A DNA stretch of 64,000 nt from DATAXP01 sp963708675 (GCA_963708675.1 CAVPTO010000003.1:3224001-3288000); one strand, 5' to 3'. Numbered from the stretch's first letter, positions 33,277-41,529 are shown. Program-made: numbers and translations. Notes: generated by a model not told the origin, from the sequence alone.

Positions 33277-34521
33277 ATGCGACGTTTCATTCTCGGTGTG
33301 GCCTTGTCGGCCATGACCGGCCTTGGCCCTGCATGGGCGCTTGCCGCCGATCAGGACACCGCTCAGCGCATCGCCGGCGCCATGCGGTCCAGCGGCCGAC
33401 TCAGCGATTACAGCGTCGGCGTGCAGTTCGAAGACGGAACGGCGTGGCTCTCGGGTCGCGTTGCCAACGCTCAACAAATGGCTGAAGCGCTGGAAATCGC
33501 CAGTCAATATCCAGGCGTCACCGACGTCGTGAATCAACTCGAAGTGCAAAACACCCGTGCTCCGGCACAGGCGGACGTGAACTTCGCCAACGGCAATGCC
33601 GACTCGGAGGATTCCGAAGTCACGCAGACCGGCCTGCTGTTGAACAACACCCGTCGCCGCACGAAGATCGACCCGTCGGAAACCTTCGGCATGCGACGTC
33701 TGGCTCCTCCGGGCAAGCCGCCGGCGCAAGGCGCCCAGGCCCAGAAGCAGCCGGCCAAGCGACTGCCGACGACCAAGCCGCCGCAATCGATGAGCTCGCG
33801 TCCAGGCTACAACACCCGCAGTTCCGCCGAGCCGGTGCAGCAATACGAATCGACCGAACAGACCGAATCGCAGGTCCAGTACACGGCAGCCGTCTCGACT
33901 CGCGATCCTTCGGATCCGGGCGACCCGTTGGCTAGCTCGCAGCAAGTTCGCTTTGCCCCGTCGGCGTCGCGACGCTTTGCCGACGAGCCGATCACTCGTG
34001 CTCGTGCTGCTCAGCCGAAGCCGCTGATCAACAGCTCGCGAAACACCGCCACTCGTCCCGTGTCATACAACGGCAACGTCGCTTCGGCGCCGAGCCCGGT
34101 TGCGATGTCGGCTCCAACCGGCGCTCCGAGCCAAGGCATCCCGGCCCAACAGGCTGGCTTCCACCATCGCCGTGCTGCTCCTTGCCCTCCGGGTGCCGGT
34201 TACGGCGACGGCGGTATGAGCGGTGATGGCATGGGTGGTGCTGGCATGGGCGGTCCCGTGCCGGTCGGTGGAGCCGGCATGGTCGGCGGCCCGCAAGCTT
34301 ACGACAACGCCCGCCTGCCGAACTACGCCTGGCCTTCGTACGCCACGTACCCGAACTACGCCGCGGTCACGTACCCGACGCAGTACTCGGCGACAGCATG
34401 GCCGTACATCGGACCGTTCTACCCGTACCCGCAAGTTCCGCTCGGCTGGCGTAAGGTCAGCCTCGAATGGGACGACGGCTGGTGGTTCCTAGACTTCCAC
34501 GATCGCCACTGCCACCACTAG
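33277..34521 (+). CDS. Secreted BON-domain protein with Tyr/Pro-rich C-terminus
   Basis: The 414-residue protein starts at MRRFILGVALS, directly after GGAGGAGGGGATCA. The signal peptide ends ALAAD. A BON-like domain spans about residues 28-90 (TAQRIAGAMRSSGRLSDYSV, GTAWLSGRVANAQQMAEAL, PGVTDVVNQLEV); BON domains are thought to bind membranes or phospholipids. The middle is low-complexity (Pro, Gln, Ser) and there is a Gly-Met-rich stretch around 310-340. The last 70 residues are Tyr/Pro-rich (YATYPNYAAVTYPTQYS, WPYIGPFYPYPQVPLGWRKV, WDDGWWFLDF). This looks like a cell-envelope structural protein, possibly specific to planctomycetes (inference). Confidence 0.8.
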   Translation: MRRFILGVALSAMTGLGPAWALAADQDTAQRIAGAMRSSGRLSDYSVGVQFEDGTAWLSGRVANAQQMAEALEIASQYPGVTDVVNQLEVQNTRAPAQADVNFANGNADSEDSEVTQTGLLLNNTRRRTKIDPSETFGMRRLAPPGKPPAQGAQAQKQPAKRLPTTKPPQSMSSRPGYNTRSSAEPVQQYESTEQTESQVQYTAAVSTRDPSDPGDPLASSQQVRFAPSASRRFADEPITRARAAQPKPLINSSRNTATRPVSYNGNVASAPSPVAMSAPTGAPSQGIPAQQAGFHHRRAAPCPPGAGYGDGGMSGDGMGGAGMGGPVPVGGAGMVGGPQAYDNARLPNYAWPSYATYPNYAAVTYPTQYSATAWPYIGPFYPYPQVPLGWRKVSLEWDDGWWFLDFHDRHCHH

Positions 34522-34560
34522 CAGACGACGACGGACTTCGAACCCGTCATCCGAACGAAA

Positions 34561-34610
34561 AACGCGAAGCCGCAAGCGAGGTTGCCTCCCGCTTGCGGTT
34601 TCGCGCGTTT
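34561..34610. repeat. Family C palindrome copy
   Basis: The arms AACGCGAAGCCGCAAGCGAG and CCCGCTTGCGGTTTCGCG pair imperfectly around GTTGCCT. The core is the same as at 4145-4194. It lies just after the BON-domain gene and may shape the 3' end of its mRNA. Confidence 0.75.
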
Positions 34611-34772
34611 GTGGACTCTGGAATTCGACGCTGTCATCGACAGCGCTTGAATTCTCTACGCCATCCGAAAAATCGTCAAAGTCTGCCGCGCCCAGCGCCG
34701 ATATGTAGGCCTAGTTCCTGAACAAGGTTCTCAAGGTCCGTCGCCATGGATGCTGTCAGCGAGGTTCGCCCA

Positions 34773-35357
34773 ATGCAAGATCGTCGTATGCTCATTGCGG
34801 CCTCGTTGGTGATGGCTGTGCTCAGCATCAGCAGCACCGGATGCCTGTTTCCGTTCAATACGGCCGGAGCTATGCCGTGGCTGCGAGCTCCGATACCGAT
34901 TCCCGTCAGCCCCTTCTTTCAGAAGGTGGTTGAAGACAACAAGTGGAACGCCGAGCGGTACGATCGCGTGCCGGTGCTCGGACCGATCACCGCTGGCGGC
35001 CCGTGCATCGCGCTCGATCCGCCCAGCCCCGACGAAGTCATGCGAGCGCTCGAAAAGGCCAACCCTGTACAAGGCGGCCTGCCTCTTGGCTACGAAATCC
35101 AACGCAACAATGTGCGCATGACGATCGAACCGATCGCCGACTACGTCGATCCGCCGCGGTTCTATCCCATCGTCGGACCGGCCCAGCATCACCACGCTCA
35201 CTACAAGTGCACGGTCTACTACAGTCAAACGACGCGCAACGGTTGGCCGCTGCCGTGGTCGCACACCGACGAGGACTCGCGTGAAGTGATCTACATCGAT
35301 CACAACCATCTGCACATGGTCGGCAACGTCGAAGAAGGACCCGCTCCGCTGCAGTAA
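34773..35357 (+). CDS. Lipoprotein of unknown function
   Basis: From MQDRRMLIAA the product is 194 residues; an ATG at 34746 would give 203. A lipobox SSTGC near residue 24 marks a lipoprotein. The mature part has a conserved-looking core: VEDNKWNAERYDRVPVLGPI, CIALDPPSPDEVMRALEKA, a His-rich HHHAHYKCTVYYSQT and DREVIYIDHNHLHMVG. I know no domain name for it. It lies 52 bp before the ExbB gene on the same strand and may be an outer-envelope partner of that system (inference from position only). Confidence 0.72.
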   Translation: MQDRRMLIAASLVMAVLSISSTGCLFPFNTAGAMPWLRAPIPIPVSPFFQKVVEDNKWNAERYDRVPVLGPITAGGPCIALDPPSPDEVMRALEKANPVQGGLPLGYEIQRNNVRMTIEPIADYVDPPRFYPIVGPAQHHHAHYKCTVYYSQTTRNGWPLPWSHTDEDSREVIYIDHNHLHMVGNVEEGPAPLQ

Positions 35358-35409
35358 GCCAGGTCCGTCTCGCGCGGCATTCGGGCCACCGTTCGTCTCA
35401 CGACTTTGG

Positions 35410-36246
35410 ATGGCTAACCCGATGCATCAACGAGCCCTTAGATCGATCGCCATCGCCGTGATCGCCGCGGGCCTGGTGCTGCAAGCCTCATGGACGCTGC
35501 GAGCCCAATCGCCCGACGACTCGGCTGCCGCGGCGCAAGTCGACGACGGTCACGTCGGCAAAGTTCCATCGAAGAACCTGCTCGAGATCATCAAGGCCGG
35601 CGGCATCCTGATGGTGCCGATCTTCTTCTGCTCGATGTTGACGCTCGTCTTCATGCTCGAGCGGGGCATGGCGTTGCGACAAGGTCGCGTCATTCCAGGT
35701 CCGTTCGTCAAACGGTTCATCCATCAACTGCGCGACGGGCAGTTGACCCAGGAAGAAGCGCTCGAGTTGTGCCTCGACAATAAGAGTCCCGTCGCCGGCG
35801 TGTTTGCCGCCGCCGTGCGCAAATGGGGTAAGCCCGCGGTCGAAGTCGAGCAAGCCATCCTCGACAACGGCGAACGTGCCGCCAACGGCTTGCGCAAATA
35901 CGTTCGCATGTTCAACGGCATCTCGACAATCAGCCCGCTGCTCGGCCTGCTTGGCACCGTGTTCGGAATGATCGCCGCGTTCAACGAGATCTCATCTTCC
36001 GACGCCATGGGCCGCCCCGAGTTGTTGGCCGGCGGCATTAGCGAAGCCCTCATCACCACCGCCGCCGGACTCGTCGTCGCGATCCCGGCGCTGGCTTGTT
36101 ATCTGTTCTTCATCAGCCGCGTCGACCAACTCGTGATGTCGATCGACAGCCTCGGCCAAGAGATCGTCAACATCATCTCCGCCGAAGCCCTGCAAGATTC
36201 GGCCCCCAGCAAACCGTCCCGCTCACGCAGCCGCGAAGCCGCATGA
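35410..36246 (+). CDS. exbB: ExbB/TolQ/MotA family proton-channel protein
   Basis: The 278-residue inner-membrane protein has an N-terminal signal-like helix and an acidic periplasmic stretch (residues about 33-55). The ExbB fold follows, with three membrane helices: ILMVPIFFCSMLTLVFMLE (about 66-84), the conserved STISPLLGLLGTVFGMIAAF (about 170-190) and EALITTAAGLVVAIPALACY (about 208-228). Cytoplasmic helices lie between. With ExbD it forms a proton-driven motor for energising outer-membrane processes. The added N-terminal extension is typical of larger ExbB proteins. exbD follows 54 bp downstream. Confidence 0.92.
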   Translation: MANPMHQRALRSIAIAVIAAGLVLQASWTLRAQSPDDSAAAAQVDDGHVGKVPSKNLLEIIKAGGILMVPIFFCSMLTLVFMLERGMALRQGRVIPGPFVKRFIHQLRDGQLTQEEALELCLDNKSPVAGVFAAAVRKWGKPAVEVEQAILDNGERAANGLRKYVRMFNGISTISPLLGLLGTVFGMIAAFNEISSSDAMGRPELLAGGISEALITTAAGLVVAIPALACYLFFISRVDQLVMSIDSLGQEIVNIISAEALQDSAPSKPSRSRSREAA

Positions 36247-36300
36247 TCGCGTTGTTCTCTTCGTTAGACATTCGTCATTCGACATTCGTGATTCCCACTC

Positions 36301-36717
36301 ATGCCCCTCAAGACGCACGTTGACGAACAGCCAACGCTCAACTTGACGAGCATGATCGACATCACGTTCCTGCTCATCATCTTCTTCATGGTGGGAACGA
36401 AGTTCACGGAGATGGAACGCAAGATCGGTCTGCGTGTGCCGCAAGTTGCCGACAATGCGAACCTGCCAGCCGTCGTCGAGAAGAAGGTCGTGAACATCTA
36501 CCGCGACGGGCAGATCGTGCTCGACAAATCGCCCGTCACGCTCAACGAGTTGACTTCGAAGCTAATTGCCGTGCGCCGACAGAACCACGACGTGGGTGTT
36601 GTGGTGCGCGGCGACGGCGATGGTCAGTATCAGAACGTGGCCGAGGTTCTTCACGCTTGCCGCAAGGCGGGAATCGCCGACCTGGCCATCAGCGTTCGCG
36701 CCGAAAAGCGCAGGTGA
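36301..36717 (+). CDS. exbD: ExbD/TolR family biopolymer transport protein
   Basis: The 138-residue protein has a short cytoplasmic N-terminus, one membrane helix (LNLTSMIDITFLLIIFFMVG) with the essential Asp in MIDI, and a periplasmic domain (VVNIYRDGQIVLDKSPV, VVVRGDGDGQYQNVAEVLHA). It partners ExbB in the proton channel. A TonB-like gene starts 9 bp after its stop, so the three genes are probably one operon. Confidence 0.93.
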   Translation: MPLKTHVDEQPTLNLTSMIDITFLLIIFFMVGTKFTEMERKIGLRVPQVADNANLPAVVEKKVVNIYRDGQIVLDKSPVTLNELTSKLIAVRRQNHDVGVVVRGDGDGQYQNVAEVLHACRKAGIADLAISVRAEKRR

Positions 36718-36726
36718 GCGACGCCT

Positions 36727-38490
36727 ATGGCGTGGTACGAGCGCATTGCCGCATTCATCTCGTCGGGCGATTTCCTTTGGACCGCCACGTGGGTCGCGCT
36801 CGGCGCGGTCACGGTCGTATTGTTCGGCCTGATGCTCACGCGCTGGGGCCGCTCCGAGCCTTTGCACCGTTGCGTGTTGCTTTCCGTGTGGTTGCACGCG
36901 CTGCTGGCGACTTATGCCGCGAGCGTTCACGTGCTCGTTTCGCGCCCCGCCAAGATGCGTGACATGATGGTCCATGTCGTCGCGGGAGATGACGACGGCG
37001 GCCCCGCCGATGCCGCGGCAGCGCCATCCGACATAAAGCCGCGACCGGTGGTCGCGCCGGTCGAACCGCCACTCGACCCCGCTCCCGAACCGACCCCCGA
37101 TCCGCCACCGGTCGTCGCCGCCGAACCAACGCCACCGCCCACCGACGTCGCGCCGCCCGAGCCACCTCCCGCTGCCGTCACAACCACGCCGCCACCCGAA
37201 CCAACCGAAGAGCCCACCGTCGCAAAGCCGCCCAAGGTCGAGCCTCCCGCGGCCGCACAACCCGAGGCCGTCGCCACCACCACCGACGCATCACCGCCAC
37301 CATCCGACACCGTCGCCGCTTCTGACATAAAGCCGCGACCGGTGGTCGCGCCGGTCGAACCCGTCATCACCCCACCACTCGTGCCGATCGCCCCGCAGGA
37401 ACCCCCTGCGATCTACGCCATGCGCGAAGCCGACCACGTCGCCGTCGCCAAAGCACATGGCGGCTCGGTCGAGACGGAGGCCGCGGTGAAGGCGGCCCTC
37501 GTGTGGCTGTCGAAGATGCAGAGTCCCGACGGCCGCTGGGACGCCAGCCAGTTCGGCGCCGGGCAGGAACCGAACACCGCGGGCCAAAACCGTCGCGGCG
37601 CCGGCGCTCGTGCCGACACCGGCATCACGGGGTTGGCGCTGTTGGCGTTTCTCGGCTCGGGACACACGCACCAACGTGGCGACTACCAATCGACCATTGC
37701 CCGCGGACTCAACTTTCTTATTAGTAGCCAAGGTCGACAGGGGCAACTCGGCGGCGATGCGGACGTCTATGCCGCGATGTACTGTCACGGCATGGCCACG
37801 CTCGCCATGAGCGAAGCCTACGCCATGACGAGCGACGACCGGCTGCTCAAACCCGTTCGCGATGCGATCTCGTACACCGTCAACGCCCAGAACCAGGTGC
37901 TTGGCGGATGGCGCTACCGCCCCGGCGACGCTGGCGACACCAGCCAACTCGGATGGCAGCTCATGGCTCTCAAGAGCGCGGAGCAAGGTGGCATTCCGAT
38001 CTCCTCGGCCACGCGACAGCGCATGACGCGGTACCTCACGGCCGTGTCGTCCGGCACGCACGGCGGCATCGCCAGTTACCGCCCCGGCGAACGCCCTACG
38101 CGACCGATGACGGCCGAAGCGCTGGTTTGCCGCACGTTCCTCGGCATCGACGAAACCGGTCGCAGCAGCTCCGAAGCCGCAGGGTTCATCGTCGGCGAGC
38201 TTCCCGGCAACACGCCAATGAACCTCTACTACTGGTACTACGCAACCCTTGGGCTGTATCAAACCCAGGGGGCCGCGTGGGATCAGTGGAACGCAGCCCT
38301 GGTGAAGGCGCTGCTCGCCGCCCAGAAACAGGAAGGTGTCGAATCGGGCAGTTGGGACCCCGATGGCATCTGGGGGCCGCACGGCGGACGCGTTTTCGCC
38401 ACATCGCTGGCGACCATGTGCCTGGAGGTTTATTACCGCTATCTGCCGCTCTATACCGAGACGGCAAAGACCGACAGGGTCGCAAGATAG
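36727..38490 (+). CDS. TonB-like membrane protein fused to a terpenoid-cyclase-fold domain
   Basis: The 587-residue protein has two N-terminal membrane helices (about 14-36 and 47-66). A Pro/Glu/Thr-rich linker of about 150 residues resembles TonB's periplasm-spanning region. The C-terminal half is an alpha/alpha toroid of the prenyltransferase/squalene-oxidase type: AALVWLSKMQSPDGRWD, GITGLALLAFLGSGHTH, IARGLNFLISSQ, MATLAMSEAYAM, TSQLGWQLMALKSAEQ and FATSLATMCLEVYYRY. No cyclase DxDD motif is seen, so it probably binds rather than cyclises. The linker carries two identical copies of DIKPRPVVAPVEP from a repeat. Its position right after exbB-exbD suggests an energy-coupled envelope complex in which this replaces a classical TonB (inference). 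Confidence 0.82.
   Translation: MAWYERIAAFISSGDFLWTATWVALGAVTVVLFGLMLTRWGRSEPLHRCVLLSVWLHALLATYAASVHVLVSRPAKMRDMMVHVVAGDDDGGPADAAAAPSDIKPRPVVAPVEPPLDPAPEPTPDPPPVVAAEPTPPPTDVAPPEPPPAAVTTTPPPEPTEEPTVAKPPKVEPPAAAQPEAVATTTDASPPPSDTVAASDIKPRPVVAPVEPVITPPLVPIAPQEPPAIYAMREADHVAVAKAHGGSVETEAAVKAALVWLSKMQSPDGRWDASQFGAGQEPNTAGQNRRGAGARADTGITGLALLAFLGSGHTHQRGDYQSTIARGLNFLISSQGRQGQLGGDADVYAAMYCHGMATLAMSEAYAMTSDDRLLKPVRDAISYTVNAQNQVLGGWRYRPGDAGDTSQLGWQLMALKSAEQGGIPISSATRQRMTRYLTAVSSGTHGGIASYRPGERPTRPMTAEALVCRTFLGIDETGRSSSEAAGFIVGELPGNTPMNLYYWYYATLGLYQTQGAAWDQWNAALVKALLAAQKQEGVESGSWDPDGIWGPHGGRVFATSLATMCLEVYYRYLPLYTETAKTDRVAR
37030..37361 (+). repeat. Two in-frame copies of a 38-bp palindromic repeat
   Basis: An identical 38-bp sequence (GACATAAAGCCGCGACCGGT, then GGTCGCGCCGGTCGAACC after the shared G/T) occurs at 37030-37067 and 37324-37361, 294 bases (98 codons) apart in the linker of the TonB-like gene. 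Each copy contains the palindrome CGCGACCGGTGGTCGCG and encodes DIKPRPVVAPVEP in the same frame. Identity at DNA level in a variable linker suggests recent insertion or conversion. Confidence 0.88.
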
Positions 38491-38688
38491 GGCGACGCGT
38501 CGGTTACCGCATCGTCATGCGTTCGGGCGTGTTTTAATTTGACACACCCCGTACCCCCGGTAAGAATAAACAGGTGTCAGCGACGTCGCTGGGCCGGTTT
38601 CCTTGGCCCGCGAAGTCGTTCCCGCCTTTTTGCCGTCGTCGGCAGTTCCATTATCCCGGTTCGTGATCGCAACGCAGAAGGTCTCCAC

Positions 38689-38877
38689 ATGCAACCGCTT
38701 TTTGCTATCCCTGGACCGATGGGAATGGTGCTCATTCTGGTGATTGTGGTCCTGCTGTTCGGCGCCAATCGGCTGCCAACGTTGTTTAGGTCACTCGGAC
38801 GTAGTGTGACCGAATTCAAAAAAGGCATCAACGAGATCGAAGACGACTCGGAAACCGAAACGCGGGCCAAGACATAG
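38689..38877 (+). CDS. tatA: Twin-arginine translocase component TatA, copy 1
   Basis: The 62-residue protein starts MQPLFAIPGP with AAGG upstream. A single membrane helix (GMVLILVIVVLLFGANRLP) is followed by the amphipathic helix FRSLGRSVTEFKKGINEIED and an acidic tail. This is the TatA/E pattern with the conserved FG-x2-xLP hinge. It builds the protein-conducting assembly for folded proteins such as the Tat-tagged oxidoreductase at 61365. The frame open from 38539 is not plausible before this Met. Confidence 0.9.
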   Translation: MQPLFAIPGPMGMVLILVIVVLLFGANRLPTLFRSLGRSVTEFKKGINEIEDDSETETRAKT

Positions 38878-38943
38878 CGTTTTCTTGTTCCTTCGGTGGG
38901 CTTGTACATCGCGCAGCGGGCGACGCTGCGGGGGAGTGTTGCG

Positions 38944-39222
38944 ATGGGTTTTGGTTTAAGTCCTGTTGAGCTTCTGGTCGTCGGCATCGCGGCCGTTCTG
39001 CTGTTCGGCAACAAGCTGCCGAGCGTCGCCCGTTCGCTGGGCAAAAGCGTGACCGACTTCAAGAAAGGCATGTCCGGAATCGAAGAAGAGTTCCGCGCCG
39101 CCGATCGCGATTCGTCGCGCACCGCCTCGCGTCGTCCGGCCGAGATCGAAGATCGCGAAGAAGCGACCGCCCCCAAGTTCGAGCCCCCGACGAGCGAACC
39201 GAAGGCTGAACAGTCGGCCTGA
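38944..39222 (+). CDS. Twin-arginine translocase component TatA/TatB, copy 2
   Basis: The 92-residue protein starts MGFGLSPVELLVVGIAAVLL, with the helix and hinge FGNKLP, amphipathic ARSLGKSVTDFKKGMSGIEE and a charged tail of about 45 residues (Glu, Arg, Pro). The Pro-Val-Glu start of the helix, with a polar Glu near its beginning, is the common TatA/TatB form. It lies 66 bp after copy 1. The longer tail would suit a TatB-like role, but sequence alone does not settle A against B. GGGGGAG upstream supports the ATG. Confidence 0.88.
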   Translation: MGFGLSPVELLVVGIAAVLLFGNKLPSVARSLGKSVTDFKKGMSGIEEEFRAADRDSSRTASRRPAEIEDREEATAPKFEPPTSEPKAEQSA

Positions 39223-39260
39223 ACGTCGCCCCGCACCGCGAAACATCCTAACGGTGCCGC

Positions 39261-40580
39261 TTGAGCCTTCCGCGCCGCATTCTTGCTCACGCGATTGCGG
39301 CCTCTCTGCTGCTCAGCTTCTCGGTCGTTGCACGCGCCGAAGAGGCTTCGACTGAAAATGCTTCGACCACCGCGGGCCTCATCGCTGCGCGGTCGTTCGT
39401 AGATACTTCGCAAATCGTCAGCAACTACACGACCGAGCTCTACGCGCATCAATGCACGATGCGCATCGTCAACGGCATCGCCTACGTCGCCTATCAGTGC
39501 AACGAGCTGACGCCCGACGAAAGCAAGAAGGGTCAACTCGCGCGGCTCGCGATCTTCAACATCCTCAATCCCGCCGCCGCTCGCTGGATCGACATCGCGA
39601 AGGAAGGCGATACGTCGCCCGATTCCGAAGACATCGCCATCACGATCGGCGGCTTTGTCGCAGGCCCAATCGTACACAACATTGACGACACCACATTGCG
39701 TGTCTTCTTCGCCACCAAGTTCGCCGGCGACAAGGTGCCGCTCGATCGCATTCTCTACCGCGATTACGACATCGCCAGCGGCAAGCTGTCCGAGTTGCAT
39801 CAGGCTCACTGCACCATCGCGAACGTGTCCGAGAAACTCGCGCTTCGCCAATCGACCTTGCAGCTTCATCTCGATCAGTTGTTCGGCAGAGGCGTCGGCC
39901 TTGAATTCGCCAGCGGCATCAGCGCCCCGTGCGACATGGTCGAGATCGACGGCCAGCTCTACAGCACGATTCAAATCAAAAGCTCCGCCGAGGGCCGCAC
40001 GCTGCTGCTCACGAACATTCTCATGCGCAGCAGCGACGACGGCGCAACGTGGGAACTGCTCGGCGCTCCCGATCCGCGACAACTGCCAGGCGAGTTGCCA
40101 GAAGCCGTGAAGATTCTCGCCGAGCCTGCGCTCACGTTCGACGCGAAGAACATCTACCTGCACTTGCGGTCGAACACGATCGAGCACGGCTACATGCTCA
40201 GCCGCGCCAGTCGCGAAGACCTTTACACCTTCGACAAGCCCGTGACGAAATGGGGTTACGGCATCGGCCGACCCGCGATCGCCGACTTCGGCAAGCCGAT
40301 CGGCCTCGTCGCCATGTTCACCGCGCCGACCGTGTACATGGGTGGCGAAGGCGTCAGCCGCAACGCTTGCGACGTCGTTCGCATCGATTCGCGATACAAC
40401 GACTACCGTCTCGCCTTTCCGATCGTTGACTACAACGCCGTGAACACGCCGTTCATGCACCGCTATCGCGACGAGGTCTATGTCGCCTACACCACCGGCA
40501 AGCGTCGTCTCACGCCGAAGTTCGGCACCTCCGAGATCAACTTCACCAAGCTCCGCCGCGAATTCTTCCTGTCGCGGTAG
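39261..40580 (+). CDS. Secreted protein, sialidase-like propeller possible
   Basis: The 439-residue protein appears to start at TTG (MSLPRRILAHAIAAS); no ATG or GTG precedes the signal peptide in this frame. The signal peptide ends VVARAEE. The mature part has repeating beta-strand and turn patterns such as LLLTNILMRSSDDGATWELL, which is an Asp-box (SxDDGxTW) of BNR/sialidase propellers, plus LTFDAKNIYLHLRS and YRDEVYVAYTTGKR. Function is unknown; sialidase-type Arg triads are not evident. The gene follows the tatA pair by 38 bp and could be in the same transcript. Confidence 0.72.
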   Translation: MSLPRRILAHAIAASLLLSFSVVARAEEASTENASTTAGLIAARSFVDTSQIVSNYTTELYAHQCTMRIVNGIAYVAYQCNELTPDESKKGQLARLAIFNILNPAAARWIDIAKEGDTSPDSEDIAITIGGFVAGPIVHNIDDTTLRVFFATKFAGDKVPLDRILYRDYDIASGKLSELHQAHCTIANVSEKLALRQSTLQLHLDQLFGRGVGLEFASGISAPCDMVEIDGQLYSTIQIKSSAEGRTLLLTNILMRSSDDGATWELLGAPDPRQLPGELPEAVKILAEPALTFDAKNIYLHLRSNTIEHGYMLSRASREDLYTFDKPVTKWGYGIGRPAIADFGKPIGLVAMFTAPTVYMGGEGVSRNACDVVRIDSRYNDYRLAFPIVDYNAVNTPFMHRYRDEVYVAYTTGKRRLTPKFGTSEINFTKLRREFFLSR

Positions 40581-40581
40581 C

Positions 40582-40629
40582 CGACTTATTCCCCTACCCA
40601 TGAGACCGGGGGTTTTGTGCAATAAGTCG
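40582..40629. repeat. 48-bp element E, copy 2 (inverted)
   Basis: This is the reverse-orientation partner of 22231-22278, of the same 48-bp length and with identical terminal repeats CGACTTATT and AATAAGTCG. It begins one base after the stop of the upstream gene. The flank CCCCTCTC is shared too. Confidence 0.9.
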
Positions 40630-40753
40630 CCCCTCTCGGCGTACGCCACGGCCAGCGCAACGATCACGGAAACGGCGTATTGCATGTCGCGATGGTAGCG
40701 TTGTCGCGGTCGACGTTCGACCTCAAGAGTACGCCAGCGCATTCAACCAGCGC

Positions 40754-40782
40754 TTGAGACGCGGGCGGCGTTGCATTATCCT
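40754..40782 (+). promoter_or_regulatory. Probable sigma-70-type promoter of tRNA-Val
   Basis: TTGAGA (40754-40759) and TATCCT (40777-40782) are separated by 17 bases, matching 5 of 6 and 4 of 6 consensus positions. The predicted start lies about 10 bases before the tRNA. Confidence 0.5.
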
Positions 40783-40799
40783 GATGGATCACCGTTTTC

Positions 40800-40873
40800 G
40801 GGCGGCTAGCTCAGTTGGTTAGAGCACTATCCTCACACGGTAGGGGTCACAGGTTCGAGTCCTGTGCCGCCCA
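40800..40873 (+). tRNA. tRNA-Val (anticodon CAC)
   Basis: The 74-base gene folds into a standard cloverleaf. The acceptor arm GGGCGGC pairs with GCCGCCC, the D stem is GCTC/GAGC, the anticodon stem is CTATC/GGTAG with loop CTCACAC (anticodon CAC), and the T stem is ACAGG/CCTGT with loop TTCGAGT. The discriminator is A and CCA is not encoded (ATA follows), so CCA must be added by the nucleotidyltransferase. It reads GUG codons. A promoter-like pair lies upstream and a terminator 27 bases downstream. Confidence 0.97.
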
Positions 40874-40900
40874 TAGGCCCTTGCGGCAACGCGTCGCAGA

Positions 40901-40924
40901 CCCCGGCAGTACCGGGGTTTTTTC
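40901..40924 (+). terminator. Rho-independent terminator of tRNA-Val
   Basis: CCCCGG and CCGGGG pair around CAGTA, followed by TTTTTT. It closes the tRNA-Val transcript. Confidence 0.9.
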
Positions 40925-41529
40925 ATGCGCAGAGCCGGCCCTCGGTTTTGTGTTTCCTGTGGCTAACGGCAACTACTTCGGATCGCGCACCAGGGCCGAT
41001 GCCTTCGATGTTGCGTCCATCGGCGTGGCGGCAAAGTCTGCCACGTTCGTCAGCACGGCGTTGCTAACATCTGCCTAATACTTAAACTTTCCCCCCAGAC
41101 GAACCACACACCTTTTTTCGTCCTACTCAATCTTGTTAAATGCTTCTGTGATTAGGTTTAGCGATACGAGGTGCTGATTAAGCGTTGCGATCAGCTAAAT
41201 GGCATGTAAGTTGCGTTAGGTTCTCTTTACGTTGAATGCGGGGTAATACGCGACGCTAGGCGGCGTCCTGTTTCCGCGTCAGTGACACGGATGCGTAGTT
41301 TGGCGACTGGCCGAACTCGAATTGTGGCCGCTTAGTCTGAGGGGATTCATGTTCCTGCGTCGCGCCGACGCTTCGCGAGTGCGAAGCGTCAAAGGGCAGT
41401 TGTTATCGCGCGCGGAACTATGCGCGCGACGCCGGATTCCCGATGGGCCACCAACTAGCGAATTGCGCTGGCGTTCTTTCCGGTTTTTAGAGTGGGTGAG
41501 GGTGTTTCGTGATTTTGAACGGAAGTGTT
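40925..41529. other. AT-richer intergenic region before the giant PEP-CTERM gene
   Basis: About 600 bases lie between the tRNA terminator and the large gene, noticeably richer in A and T than the surroundings between 41090 and 41240. No supported gene is present; frames here are short and give unremarkable peptides. It probably contains the promoter and a long 5' leader. I could not identify a riboswitch or core promoter. Confidence 0.5.

Noticed and set aside
36727..38490. A squalene-hopene cyclase
   Set aside because: The toroid repeats are present but the DxDD catalytic motif is absent, and the protein is membrane-anchored behind a TonB-like linker.
38577..40742. A 721-codon open frame on the minus strand
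   Set aside because: It is opposite the tatA pair and the secreted protein gene, has low-complexity Arg/Val/Asp-rich sequence with no motif, and includes element E. It is a GC-driven antisense shadow.
41090..41240. A horizontally acquired island at the AT-richer stretch after tRNA-Val
   Set aside because: tRNA genes are common integration sites, but I see no integrase, no repeat of the tRNA 3' end downstream, and the following genes fit the host.
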